A DNA stretch of 64,000 nt from Conexibacter woesei Iso977N (GTDB lineage: Bacteria > Actinomycetota > Thermoleophilia > Solirubrobacterales > Solirubrobacteraceae), in NCBI RefSeq assembly GCF_000424625.1, contig NZ_AUKG01000004.1, positions 248,001 to 312,000 of the forward strand, in the 5' to 3' direction. A program made the position numbers and the translations under genes. Positions 47,686 to 56,195 of the stretch are shown here, one piece after another (the first letter of the stretch is position 1; each line of letters opens with the position of its first letter). The notes under the pieces were generated by a model. The model made no database searches. It was not told where the DNA came from and was given only the letters and a program-made list of their open reading frames with translations.

Positions 47686-49239
47686 CTAGGCCTCCGGCTC
47701 GGCGTCGGCCTCGGCCGTGGGCTCGTCGCCCTCGGCGTCGGCGGCGCCGGCCTCGTCGGCAGCGGCCTCCGGCTCAGCGGCGGCCTCCGGCTCGGCGGCG
47801 GCCTCCGGCTCAGCGGCGGCCTCCGGAGCCTCGTCGGCCTCCGGCGCCTCGACGGCGGCGTCGTCCGCAGCCTCGATCGGCAGGCCCGACTCCTCGGCAG
47901 CGGCCTCGGCGATCGCCTCGGCGTCGGCGTCCTCGACCTCGGCCACCTCGGCCACGTCCGCGGGCGCGTCGCCACCGGCGAACACGTCCTCGCTCAAACC
48001 CAGGTCCGCGACGTTGTCGAGGTCACCGGCCGTGGCACCCTCGGCGGCGGCCGCAGCTGCGACCTCGCCCGGCGCCGGCAGCCCGGCCTCACGCGCACGG
48101 ACCTCGCTCGGCAGGATCTGGCCCTCGACCCGCTTGATCGACAGCGACAGGCGCCGGCGCTCGGAGTCGATCTCCAGGATCTTGACGCGCACGACGTCGC
48201 CCGGCTGGACGACCTCACGCGGGTTCTCCACGTGGTGCGCCGCGAGCTCGGAGATGTGGACGAGGCCCTCGACGCCGTCGAGGATCTCGACGAACGCGCC
48301 GAACGTCACGACCTTCGTGACCGTGCCCTCGAGCTCGTCACCCACGTTGTAGGTGTCGACGACTCGCTGCCACGGATCCTCCTGGGTCTGCTTGAGACCC
48401 AGCGAGATGCGCTGTCTGTCGCGATCGATGTCCAGGACCTTGACCTGAACGGTGTCCCCGATGTTGAGGATCTCGCTCGGGTGGTTGACGTGCGACCACG
48501 ACAGCTCAGAGATGTGGATGAGACCGTCGATGCCGTTCAGATCCACGAACGCGCCGAAGTCGACGATGTTCGAGATGACGCCCTCGACGACGAGGCCGGG
48601 CTGCAGGCGGTCCAGGATCTCCTGGCGCTGCTCCTTGCGCTCCTCTTCCAGCACGGCCCGTCGCGACAGGACCACGTTGTTTCGCGACCGGTTTAGCTCT
48701 ATAACCTTGCACTCGATCGGTTGCGACATGTACTCGTCGAGGTTCGGAACCCGACGGATGTCGACCAGCGAGGCGGGCAGGAAGCCGCGGACACCGAGGT
48801 CCACGATCAGGCCGCCCTTGACGACCTCGATGACCGTGCCGGTGACGGGCTGACCCGACTCGGCGGCGGCCTCGATGTTGCGCCAGGCCTTCTCGAAGCG
48901 CGCACGCTTCTTGGAGACGATCAGGCGGCCGTCCTGATCCTCCTTGGTGAGGACGAGGGCGTCGACCTCTTCGCCGAGCTCCACCTCGTCATGCGGATCC
49001 ACGTTCTTGCGGATCGAAAGCTCGTTGGAGGGGATGACCCCCTCGCTCTTGTAGCCGATGTCGACAAGGACTTCGTCGTTGTCGATGCGGACGACCTTGC
49101 CGCTGACGACGTCGCCCTCTTCGAAGAGCGAGAACGTCGCGTCGTAATTCGGGACGATGTGACCGTCGATCTCAAGCAGCAAGCCATCGCTGCCTTCGAC
49201 GATCTTCGCCTCGGGAGTTGGTGTAATGGTCTGGGTCAT
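47686..49239 (-). CDS. rpsA: 30S ribosomal protein S1
   Basis: S1 helps the small ribosomal subunit bind structured mRNA. The 517-residue product has four S1 RNA-binding domains: GDVVSGKVVRIDNDEVLVD, GQPVTGTVIEVVKGGLIVDL, GLVVEGVISNIVDFGAFVDL and GDELEGTVTKVVTFGAFVEI. E. coli S1 has six, four being usual in actinobacteria. After about residue 385 there is a 130-residue acidic Ala/Glu/Asp tail with EAAAEP repeats. The ATG at 49239 is chosen; the frame continues upstream but belongs to antisense sequence. The tail's low-complexity repeats are encoded by 18-bp tandem units. Confidence 0.96.
   Translation of the reverse strand: MTQTITPTPEAKIVEGSDGLLLEIDGHIVPNYDATFSLFEEGDVVSGKVVRIDNDEVLVDIGYKSEGVIPSNELSIRKNVDPHDEVELGEEVDALVLTKEDQDGRLIVSKKRARFEKAWRNIEAAAESGQPVTGTVIEVVKGGLIVDLGVRGFLPASLVDIRRVPNLDEYMSQPIECKVIELNRSRNNVVLSRRAVLEEERKEQRQEILDRLQPGLVVEGVISNIVDFGAFVDLNGIDGLIHISELSWSHVNHPSEILNIGDTVQVKVLDIDRDRQRISLGLKQTQEDPWQRVVDTYNVGDELEGTVTKVVTFGAFVEILDGVEGLVHISELAAHHVENPREVVQPGDVVRVKILEIDSERRRLSLSIKRVEGQILPSEVRAREAGLPAPGEVAAAAAAEGATAGDLDNVADLGLSEDVFAGGDAPADVAEVAEVEDADAEAIAEAAAEESGLPIEAADDAAVEAPEADEAPEAAAEPEAAAEPEAAAEPEAAADEAGAADAEGDEPTAEADAEPEA
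47762..47827 (-). repeat. 18-bp tandem repeats in the rpsA tail
   Basis: GCGGCCTCCGGCTCAGCG recurs at 47762, 47780 (one change) and 47798, and a partial copy follows at 47816. On the coding strand each unit adds AEPEAA to the acidic tail of S1. Copy number may vary between strains. Confidence 0.75.
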
Positions 49240-49323
49240 GTGCGACCAGGGAGGGTAGCGCGAAACGGCACTTGGACGGCGGCCGGGCAGCCGTCGCGAA
49301 CCCCGGCTACGATCGGGCGTCGC

Positions 49324-50526
49324 ATGCCGGTTCGCGCGACGAAGAGAGGGGCTGAGCGAACGCCGCTCGCCGGGGACTACGACGTGGTGATCTGCGGAGC
49401 CTCCTTTGCGGGCCTCGCGGTGGCCCGTGAGCTGGCCGGATCCGGCGCTCGGATCATCGTCGTCGACCGCTATGAGATCGGCGAACGGCAGACCTCGGCG
49501 TGCGCCGCGCCGACCGAGTGGCTGGACAACCTCGGGCTCGGCCCGTCGATCCGCCAGACCTTCCGCGACATCGTCGTGCACCGTCCGAGCAAGACGCATC
49601 GCTGGACGCTGCCGTGGACGTTCTCGACCTTCGACTACCGCCAGCTGTGCGAGTTGCTGGCCGCTCAGGGCGATTTCACGTTCGACACGGCCAAGGTCGA
49701 CGGCATCACGCGCGGGACCGTCCACACGGTCCACACCGACCGCGGCGACCTGCGCGCGCCGCTCGTCGTCGATGCGCTCGGCTGGCGCCGCGTGCTCAGC
49801 GAGCAGAGCGCCAAGGCGATCCAGCCGCCCAACGCGCGGCTCTCGCGCGGGCTCGAAGTGCACCCGCCCGCGACCGGCGACGACCTCGAGCTGTGGCTCG
49901 ACCCCAAGTACATCGTCCCCGGCTACGCGTGGGCGTTCCCGGCCGCGGATGAAGTTCGAACCGGGGTCGGTTCGTTCGATCCGCGCCTGCACGTCAAGGA
50001 GCCGACGGTGCAGCTGGCCGACGACCTCAGGATCGGGACCGAGGGCGGCTACCAGGGCAACTGGATCCCCCATCGCCTGCGCCCGTCGACCGGCGACGGC
50101 GTCTTCTTCGCCGGCGACAGCGCCGGCCACTGCCTGCCGACGACCGCCGAGGGCATCCGCACCGCGCTCTACTTCGGCCTCGCCTGCGGCCGCGAGCTGC
50201 GCGCCGTGATCGAGGGGCGCCAGACCCGCGAGCAGGCGCTGACCCGCTACGGGTCGTTCAGCGCCGACCACAGGTGGGCGTTCGACTGGCTGTGGCGCGT
50301 GCAGTCGATCGTCTCGGGCATCAACAGGTACCCGGCGATGGACACGGCGCTGGAGCTGATGCGCTCGCCCAGGACGATCCGCTGGGCGTTCACGCACTAC
50401 CTCAACATCGCGCCGCCGTCGTTCGCCCTGGAGGGCGCGCGGCCGTGGGCGAGGGAGCCCTGGACGGCGGAGACGCCGCGTCCGGCCGGGCCCGACTCGG
50501 GCACGGCGCTGCCCGCTGCGGCCTAG
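49324..50526 (+). CDS. FAD-dependent oxidoreductase, geranylgeranyl reductase-like
   Basis: A 400-residue flavoprotein with the N-terminal FAD loop VVICGASFAGLAVARELAGS, VVDRYEIGERQTSACAAP, the GDGVFFAGDSAGHCLPTTA motif that binds FAD ribityl phosphate and a substrate-binding C-terminal domain. The order is that of the GGR/aromatic hydroxylase-like family, so the substrate may be a prenyl lipid, or an aromatic compound. TACGAT (49308-49313) is a -10 candidate 10 nt before the ATG. Divergent from rpsA. Assignment to the exact reaction is open. Confidence 0.83.
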   Translation: MPVRATKRGAERTPLAGDYDVVICGASFAGLAVARELAGSGARIIVVDRYEIGERQTSACAAPTEWLDNLGLGPSIRQTFRDIVVHRPSKTHRWTLPWTFSTFDYRQLCELLAAQGDFTFDTAKVDGITRGTVHTVHTDRGDLRAPLVVDALGWRRVLSEQSAKAIQPPNARLSRGLEVHPPATGDDLELWLDPKYIVPGYAWAFPAADEVRTGVGSFDPRLHVKEPTVQLADDLRIGTEGGYQGNWIPHRLRPSTGDGVFFAGDSAGHCLPTTAEGIRTALYFGLACGRELRAVIEGRQTREQALTRYGSFSADHRWAFDWLWRVQSIVSGINRYPAMDTALELMRSPRTIRWAFTHYLNIAPPSFALEGARPWAREPWTAETPRPAGPDSGTALPAAA

Positions 50527-50530
50527 CCGC

Positions 50531-50812
50531 TCAGAACCCGCGGCGCTCGCGGGCGTGGACGAGGCGCGGGTCCTTCTCGGGGGCCGGCGCCCTGCTGTGC
50601 CTGCTCGTCCACGCGCGCACGCAGAACAGCACGAGCAGGATCGCGACGACGATCGTCAGCGCGACCGAGTCCCCGGGCGCGAAGGCGCCGAGCGCCGCGA
50701 AGAACGCGTAGGCCGCGATCACCCCGATCGCCAGCACCCAGAACGCGTCGACCGCCGTTCGCGTCGCGGCCGGGTGGTCGCGCAGCGGATGCGGGAGATG
50801 GACGGCGGACAT
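50531..50812 (-). CDS. Small two-helix membrane protein
   Basis: A 93-residue protein with two hydrophobic helices (around AFWVLAIGVIAAYAFFAALG and VALTIVVAILLVLFCVRAWT) and a basic C-terminal tail (SRHSRAPAPEKDPRLVHARE). It faces the FAD gene with a 4-nt gap. No family recognised. Confidence 0.62.
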   Translation of the reverse strand: MSAVHLPHPLRDHPAATRTAVDAFWVLAIGVIAAYAFFAALGAFAPGDSVALTIVVAILLVLFCVRAWTSRHSRAPAPEKDPRLVHARERRGF

Positions 50813-50911
50813 GGCGGACCTCCAACGTGACGGACTTCGCTCGTGCGGATCGTAACGAGCCTGCCCCGCCGCGCGCAAGTCCTGCGCGTTCGCGGCGGGT
50901 CGCCGCCGCGC

Positions 50912-51358
50912 CTAGCGCTTGACGACCAGCAGGACGCCCGCGCCGAGCAGGACGATCCCGAGGAGGCGGGTCGCGTCGATCGGCTGCTTGTCGACGCCGA
51001 ACCAGCCGAACTGGTCGATCAGCACCGCCACGAACAGCTCGCCCGCGATCGTCGTCGCGATCACGCCGCCGGTCCCGAGCGTCCGGACGCTCAGCAGCGC
51101 GCACGTCACGTAGCCCGCGCCGAGCACGCCGCCGGTCAGGTAGATCCACGACGACACGTCGCCGGCGTGGCCGACCCGGGCCAGCCCGCCGCGCGCGACC
51201 GCCGCCGCGACGAACAGCACGAGCGTCCCGATCAGGAACGACACGAACGCGCCCTGCAGCGCGCCGACCGCCTTGCCGAGCCCCGAGTTGATCGGCGACT
51301 GCAGCGCGATGAACCCTCCGGCGACCACCATCAGGACGGCCGCGAACCCGCGATCCAT
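50912..51358 (-). CDS. DMT-superfamily membrane protein, DUF606 (YdcZ) type
   Basis: A 148-residue protein with five hydrophobic helices and the DUF606 pattern LMVVAGGFIALQSPINSGLGKAVG, FVSFLIGTLVLFVAAAV and YVTCALLSVRTLGTGGVIAT. These small transporter-like proteins belong to the drug/metabolite transporter clan; the substrate is unknown. It lies downstream of polA on the same strand with a 14-nt gap and could be co-transcribed. Confidence 0.8.
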   Translation of the reverse strand: MDRGFAAVLMVVAGGFIALQSPINSGLGKAVGALQGAFVSFLIGTLVLFVAAAVARGGLARVGHAGDVSSWIYLTGGVLGAGYVTCALLSVRTLGTGGVIATTIAGELFVAVLIDQFGWFGVDKQPIDATRLLGIVLLGAGVLLVVKR

Positions 51359-51372
51359 TGTTGTAGGCCTCG

Positions 51373-53985
51373 CTACTTCGCCTCGAGCCAGGTCACGCCG
51401 ACGCCCGCGTCGACGTCCAGCGGCGGCGTCCGGTCGCCCCACGGCGCGAGCATCTCGCGCTCGACGAGCGCCTTGACCTGCTCGGCCTCCTCCGGCGGGC
51501 CCTCGAACAGCAGCTCGTCGTGGATCGTCAGGATCATCCGCGTCCTCAGCCCGGACCGCTTCAGCTCCCGGTGCACGCCGATCATCGCGAGCTTCATGAC
51601 GTCGGCCGCCGTGCCCTGGATGACCGTGTTGACCGCGAGGCGCTCGCCCAGCGTGCGCACCTGGTAGTTGCGCGCCCGCAGCTCCGGGAGCTGGCGGCGG
51701 CGACCGAACAGCGTCGTGACGAAGCCGCGCTCCTTGGCCTCCTCGATCGTCGTCGCCATGAACGCGGCGACGCGGCCGAAGCGCTCCAGGTAGGCGTCGA
51801 TGAAGGCCTTGGCCTCCTCGCGCGGGATGTTCAACCGGTCGGCGAGCCCGTAGTCGCTCAACCCGTACACGATCCCGTAGTTGATCATCTTGGCCTTGGA
51901 GCGGTCCATCGGCGTCAGCTCCTCGGCGGGCCGCCCGAAGACCTGCGACGCGGTCGCGGTGTGCACGTCCTCGCCGCGGACGAAGATGTCCTTCAACACG
52001 GGCTCGTCGGCGATGAACGCCATCACGCGCAGCTCGACCTGCGAGTAGTCGGCCGAGATCAGGACGTTGCCCGGCGCGGCCTCGAAGCAGCCGCGGATCT
52101 CGCGGCCCAGCTCGGTCCGGACCGGCACGTTCTGCAGGTTGGGGTTCGTGGAGGCGAGACGGCCCGTGGTGGCTGCCGCCTGCACGAACGTGGTGTGGAT
52201 GCGCGACTCCTCGTCGGCCACCTGCGGCAGCACGTCGAGGTAGGTCTTCATCAGCTGGTTGAGCTCGCGCCAGCGCTCGATCTTCGGGACGACCGGGTGC
52301 TCGTCGCGGATCGCCTGCAGGACGCGCGCGTCGGTGCTGAAGCCCGTCTTGCCGCGGCGCTTGCGCGACAGCCCGAGCTTCTCGAACAGGACCACGCCGA
52401 GCTGCTGCGGCGAGCCGATCGTGAACTGCTCACCGGTCAGCTCGAAGATCTCGCGCTCCAGGCCGGCGATCTCGTCCTGGACGCGCACGCGGATCTCCGC
52501 CAGGCGCTCCTTGTTGAGGCGGACGCCCTCGACCTCCATGTCGCGCAGCACCGCGACGAGCGGCAGCTCGACCTCGTCGAGCAGGCCGGTCAGGCCGCGG
52601 TCGTCGAGCTGCTCGCGCTGCCAGCCGGTCAGTGCCTGCAGCAGCGCGGCCTCGGCGGCCAGCGGCTGGTCGGACTCGACCTTGAAGCCGCGCTCCTCGC
52701 ACAGCTCGGCGAACGGGAAGCCGCGGCGCGCGGGCTCCAGCAGGTAGGCGGCGAGCAGCGTGTCGTGCGTGAGGTTCTGTGGCACGACGCCCCACGCCTT
52801 GGCGTCGTGGGCGATCACCGGGCGGTCGCCGAGCGCGGCGATCAGCTCCTGGGGGTCGTCGAGCGTGCCGACGATCGCCTCCTCCCCCACGCACGCGCCA
52901 AAGCGCCAGACGGGCTCCTCGGCCAGCAGCTGGCCCTCGGGGATCTCGGGCGCGATCAGCGCGAGCGCGACCTCGGCGTCGTCGGACCTCTGCGCGAGCG
53001 CCCGGACCTCGCCGACGCCGCCCTCGCGGGCGCGCACGCGGACGTTCTCGGGCTCGGCGGGCATCGCGGCGGGGACGCCGGCCTGGTCGTCGGCGGCCAG
53101 CGCCTCCTCCAGGCGCGCCAGCGGCGCGCGCAGCTCGAACTCGCGGAAGACCTCGCGCAGCTTGGAGCGGTCCGGCTCCGCCGCCGCTTCCGCCGCCGGG
53201 TCGACGTCGACCGGGATGTCGCGCATGATCGTCGCCAGCTGCTTGGAGATCCGCGCGTCGTCGGCGTGGTTGACGAGGTTCTCCCTGCGCTTGGCGCCGG
53301 AGATCTCGTCGACCGACGCCAGGACGGTCTCCAAGTCCTTGTACTTGTCCAGCAGCTGGGCGGCGGTCTTGTCGCCGATGCCCGGGACGCCGGGGATGTT
53401 GTCGCTCGTGTCGCCCTTGAGCCCGTAGAAGTCCGGGATCGACTCCGGCGGCAGGCCGTAGCGGTCGATGACCGCCTGGTAGTCATACAACTTGGTGTCG
53501 GTGATGCCGCGGCCGGTCGCCATGACCCGGACCTTCGAGTCCGGGTCGATCAGCTGGAAGATGTCGCGGTCGCCGGTGACGACGATCACCGGGACGTCCT
53601 GGTTGCGCGCCTTCTCGGCGATCGAGGCGATGACGTCGTCGGCCTCGTAGCCGGGGACCGAGACGTTCTTGTAGCCGAACGCCTCGACCAGTGGGCCGAG
53701 GTGCGGCCACTGCTCCTTGAGCAGGTCCGGGCGCGACTGGCGCGTCGCCTTGTACTCGGAGGAGATCTCCTTGCGGCCCGAGTGACCCGCGTCCCAGACG
53801 ACGATCGTCGGCTTCTGCCCGTGCTCGGTCAGCAGCTTGACCAACATGGAGGCGAACCCGAAGATCGTGTTCGTCGGGAACCCCGTCGAGGTCGCGATCG
53901 ACTCCGGCAGCGCGAAGAACGCCCGGTAGGCCAACGAGCTCCCGTCGATCAAGTACAGCTCTTCGTGGGTGCCGTTCGCCGCCAT
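51373..53985 (-). CDS. polA: DNA polymerase I
   Basis: Pol I fills gaps after excision repair and replaces RNA primers. The 870-residue product has an N-terminal 5'-3' exonuclease (ELYLIDGSSLAYRAF, GYEADDVIASIAEKA, VTGDRDIFQLI, YGLKGDTSDNIPG), a middle domain in which the 3'-5' exonuclease acidic residues (DxE) are not visible, and an intact polymerase: motif A ISADYSQVELRVMAF, motif B RSKAKMINYGIVYGLSDYG and motif C TIHDELLFEG. Proofreading is therefore probably absent, as in many actinobacteria. The ATG at 53985 is used; frame is open upstream for 9 codons. Confidence 0.96.
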   Translation of the reverse strand: MAANGTHEELYLIDGSSLAYRAFFALPESIATSTGFPTNTIFGFASMLVKLLTEHGQKPTIVVWDAGHSGRKEISSEYKATRQSRPDLLKEQWPHLGPLVEAFGYKNVSVPGYEADDVIASIAEKARNQDVPVIVVTGDRDIFQLIDPDSKVRVMATGRGITDTKLYDYQAVIDRYGLPPESIPDFYGLKGDTSDNIPGVPGIGDKTAAQLLDKYKDLETVLASVDEISGAKRRENLVNHADDARISKQLATIMRDIPVDVDPAAEAAAEPDRSKLREVFREFELRAPLARLEEALAADDQAGVPAAMPAEPENVRVRAREGGVGEVRALAQRSDDAEVALALIAPEIPEGQLLAEEPVWRFGACVGEEAIVGTLDDPQELIAALGDRPVIAHDAKAWGVVPQNLTHDTLLAAYLLEPARRGFPFAELCEERGFKVESDQPLAAEAALLQALTGWQREQLDDRGLTGLLDEVELPLVAVLRDMEVEGVRLNKERLAEIRVRVQDEIAGLEREIFELTGEQFTIGSPQQLGVVLFEKLGLSRKRRGKTGFSTDARVLQAIRDEHPVVPKIERWRELNQLMKTYLDVLPQVADEESRIHTTFVQAAATTGRLASTNPNLQNVPVRTELGREIRGCFEAAPGNVLISADYSQVELRVMAFIADEPVLKDIFVRGEDVHTATASQVFGRPAEELTPMDRSKAKMINYGIVYGLSDYGLADRLNIPREEAKAFIDAYLERFGRVAAFMATTIEEAKERGFVTTLFGRRRQLPELRARNYQVRTLGERLAVNTVIQGTAADVMKLAMIGVHRELKRSGLRTRMILTIHDELLFEGPPEEAEQVKALVEREMLAPWGDRTPPLDVDAGVGVTWLEAK

Positions 53986-54024
53986 CCTCCGGACCCTAGC
54001 GGGGCGCCCCACCCCGCCGCCGGA

Positions 54025-56076
54025 TCACGGCAGCGGCGCGCTGCGGACCTGCGGAAGGCCGGCGATCTGCGGCGGCGCGATCCAGGCGACGGTGTCGCCG
54101 GCGAGCGCGAAGCCGGGCGTGCCGTCGTCGTTGGGGCCGTAGTTGGTGGTGATCGCGCGCAGCGGCGTGGTGAGCGTGCCCGCAGGCGTGAGGCGGCCGG
54201 CCTCGACGCCGGCGCCGGTCGCGTCCTGGGCCGTGCCGACGGCGACCGCCCAGCCGCGGTCGCCGGGCAGCGCGGCGGCAGCGAGGCCGAGCACGCCGAC
54301 GGCGTCGATGCCGATCTCGGCGGCCGGCTCGTCGGCCATGCTGGTCGGCGTGTAGGAGCGCGACGCGATCGCCACCGGCTCGGCGGCGGGCTGGTCGGGG
54401 TCGCCGGTCCAGCCGCGCACCACCTGGTGGCCGCGGCCGTCGTCCTCGCGCCAGACGATCAGGACCTGGCCGGCCACGTCGACCGCGAGCGCGGGCGGGT
54501 CGGCGGTGACGCCGAACCCGGCCGCGGCCGGCGCGATCGCGCGGGCGGTGCCGCGCGCGCGGCCGTCAGCGCCGAGGCGGGTCAGGACAAGGCGGTCGCC
54601 GCCGTACTCGTACGCGCTCGTGACCTGCAGGTAGGTCCCGTCGGGCAGCCGCGCCAGGCGCGTGTCCTGACCGAGGTCCTCGGCGCCGGGGACGTTCACG
54701 TCCGGCGCTGCGCGCGTCCCGGTCGCGGTCAGGCGCTCGATCCGCGAGCCGGCGCCAATCGCGAGCGCCGCGCCCGCGGTGCCCGGTGCCTGGGCGACGG
54801 GCACGAGCTGGACGCTGTCCGCGCGCGGGCCGTCGGTGGTCTGCGCCGGGCCGGCGCCGTCCAGCGGCGTGGCGCGCGCCGACCAGCCGCGGGCGTCGAA
54901 GCCGGACTCGATCGCCAGCGCTCCGGTCCCGGTGGGCGCGAGCCCGACGTCCCAGATGTCCTGACGCCCGGCCATCACCGGCAGCGCGGCGATCGGCGCG
55001 GCCGCGATCCCGGCGCCGACGGCGCGGGTTCGGATCGTCCGCCCGTCCGACCAGGCGACCACGCCGCGGCCGTCGGGCAGCGTCGCGCCGACGAGCTGCA
55101 TCGCGTGCGCGCAGGTGCGGACGCCCGGCCACAACAGCGGCGGGACCGCGCACACTGCGGGCACCGGCGTCTCGGAGAGCGACGGGACCGCGGCTTCGGG
55201 CTGGGGCCACGTCGCGCCCGGGTCCGGCGTGGCGACGTCGGCCGGCGCGGGCACGCCGAGCGCGGCGTAGAACGACGCGGGCGCCTTGACGAGCCGCCAC
55301 GCGCCGCCGCGCTCGCGCTGGGCGAAGAGCGTCTCGGTCCGGGTCGTCGTCCGGCGCGCGAAGCTCCCGCTGCGCGGGCGCGCGACCGCGCTGGTCGTGA
55401 CTGCCGCGGCGATCCGGGCGCGCGTGCCGCCCGCGCTCAGCGTGAAGCTGCGCAGCCGTCCCCAGCGCGCGGCGGCGCGCGGCCCGACGACCGCGTGGTC
55501 GGAGACCAGCGTGCCGCACGCGAACGCGGACGGGACCGGCCGGTGCGCGAGCACCGAGCAGGCCAGGACCGGGTCGCCGGACAGCCCGAGCTGCACGTCG
55601 TCGACCAGGCGCGCGAGGCGGGCGCGCGTGCCGCCGCCGCGCGGCGCGGGGTCCGGGAGCGTCGTGAAGAACGCGGTCCCCGGCAGCGTCGCGGTCGCGA
55701 CGATCCGCCAATGCCCGCCGCGGCGACGCAGGACCAGGCGCGTGCGGCGGTAGACGCCGCCGTCGCTGACGCCCTCGTAGGCCGCGTAGTCGACCACCGC
55801 GCGGCCGCGCGAACCGGCGGCCGCGACCGACTCGACGCGCGGCGCGCCGTGCAGCGGGGCGAGCTGGTTGGCCACGTCGCCGGCGCAGCGCGCGCCGGGA
55901 TGCCCGAGGAGCGCGCAGATCCGCGGCGCGTCGCGGAGGCGGACCGCGCCCAGGTAGGCCTTGACGGTGCCGCGTACCTGCGCGTCGCCGTCTGGCGCCG
56001 CGAGCGCGGCCGCCGGGAGCACGAGCGCCACCGCCGAGATTGCTCCGGCGGCTTTCGTCCAGTCCGCGATCCTCAC
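54025..56076 (-). CDS. Large secreted protein of unknown function, beta-propeller-like
   Basis: A 683-residue exported protein with a signal peptide (AGAISAVALVLPAAALA). The N-terminal part (about 25-260) has a YkwD/DUF-like pattern with Cys residues (LRDAPRICALLGHPGARCAG), the rest contains repeated beta strands with GRTIRTRAVGAG, GVVAWSDGR and LVLTRLGADGRARGTA units that look like propeller blades of the NHL/PQQ kind. No enzymatic motif. I chose the GTG at 56076; an ATG at 56130 is also in frame. It is next to polA and divergent from the malic enzyme gene. Confidence 0.65.
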   Translation of the reverse strand: MRIADWTKAAGAISAVALVLPAAALAAPDGDAQVRGTVKAYLGAVRLRDAPRICALLGHPGARCAGDVANQLAPLHGAPRVESVAAAGSRGRAVVDYAAYEGVSDGGVYRRTRLVLRRRGGHWRIVATATLPGTAFFTTLPDPAPRGGGTRARLARLVDDVQLGLSGDPVLACSVLAHRPVPSAFACGTLVSDHAVVGPRAAARWGRLRSFTLSAGGTRARIAAAVTTSAVARPRSGSFARRTTTRTETLFAQRERGGAWRLVKAPASFYAALGVPAPADVATPDPGATWPQPEAAVPSLSETPVPAVCAVPPLLWPGVRTCAHAMQLVGATLPDGRGVVAWSDGRTIRTRAVGAGIAAAPIAALPVMAGRQDIWDVGLAPTGTGALAIESGFDARGWSARATPLDGAGPAQTTDGPRADSVQLVPVAQAPGTAGAALAIGAGSRIERLTATGTRAAPDVNVPGAEDLGQDTRLARLPDGTYLQVTSAYEYGGDRLVLTRLGADGRARGTARAIAPAAAGFGVTADPPALAVDVAGQVLIVWREDDGRGHQVVRGWTGDPDQPAAEPVAIASRSYTPTSMADEPAAEIGIDAVGVLGLAAAALPGDRGWAVAVGTAQDATGAGVEAGRLTPAGTLTTPLRAITTNYGPNDDGTPGFALAGDTVAWIAPPQIAGLPQVRSAPLP

Positions 56077-56181
56077 CAGACGGGAGCGTAACGAAGCCAC
56101 CTGGCAGGACTGGACGAACAGTCCGCGCAACTGCCATACAAGTGTGCAATTGCGGCGCTTCGTCGATGCCCGTCGAACCCC

Positions 56182-56187
56182 TAGAGT
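56182..56187 (+). promoter_or_regulatory. -10 box of the malic enzyme gene
   Basis: TAGAGT ends 8 nt before the ATG at 56196, with no Shine-Dalgarno sequence; a leaderless mRNA is likely. It supports the shorter start over the ATG at 56166. Confidence 0.45.
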
Positions 56188-56195
56188 CCCGCTCG

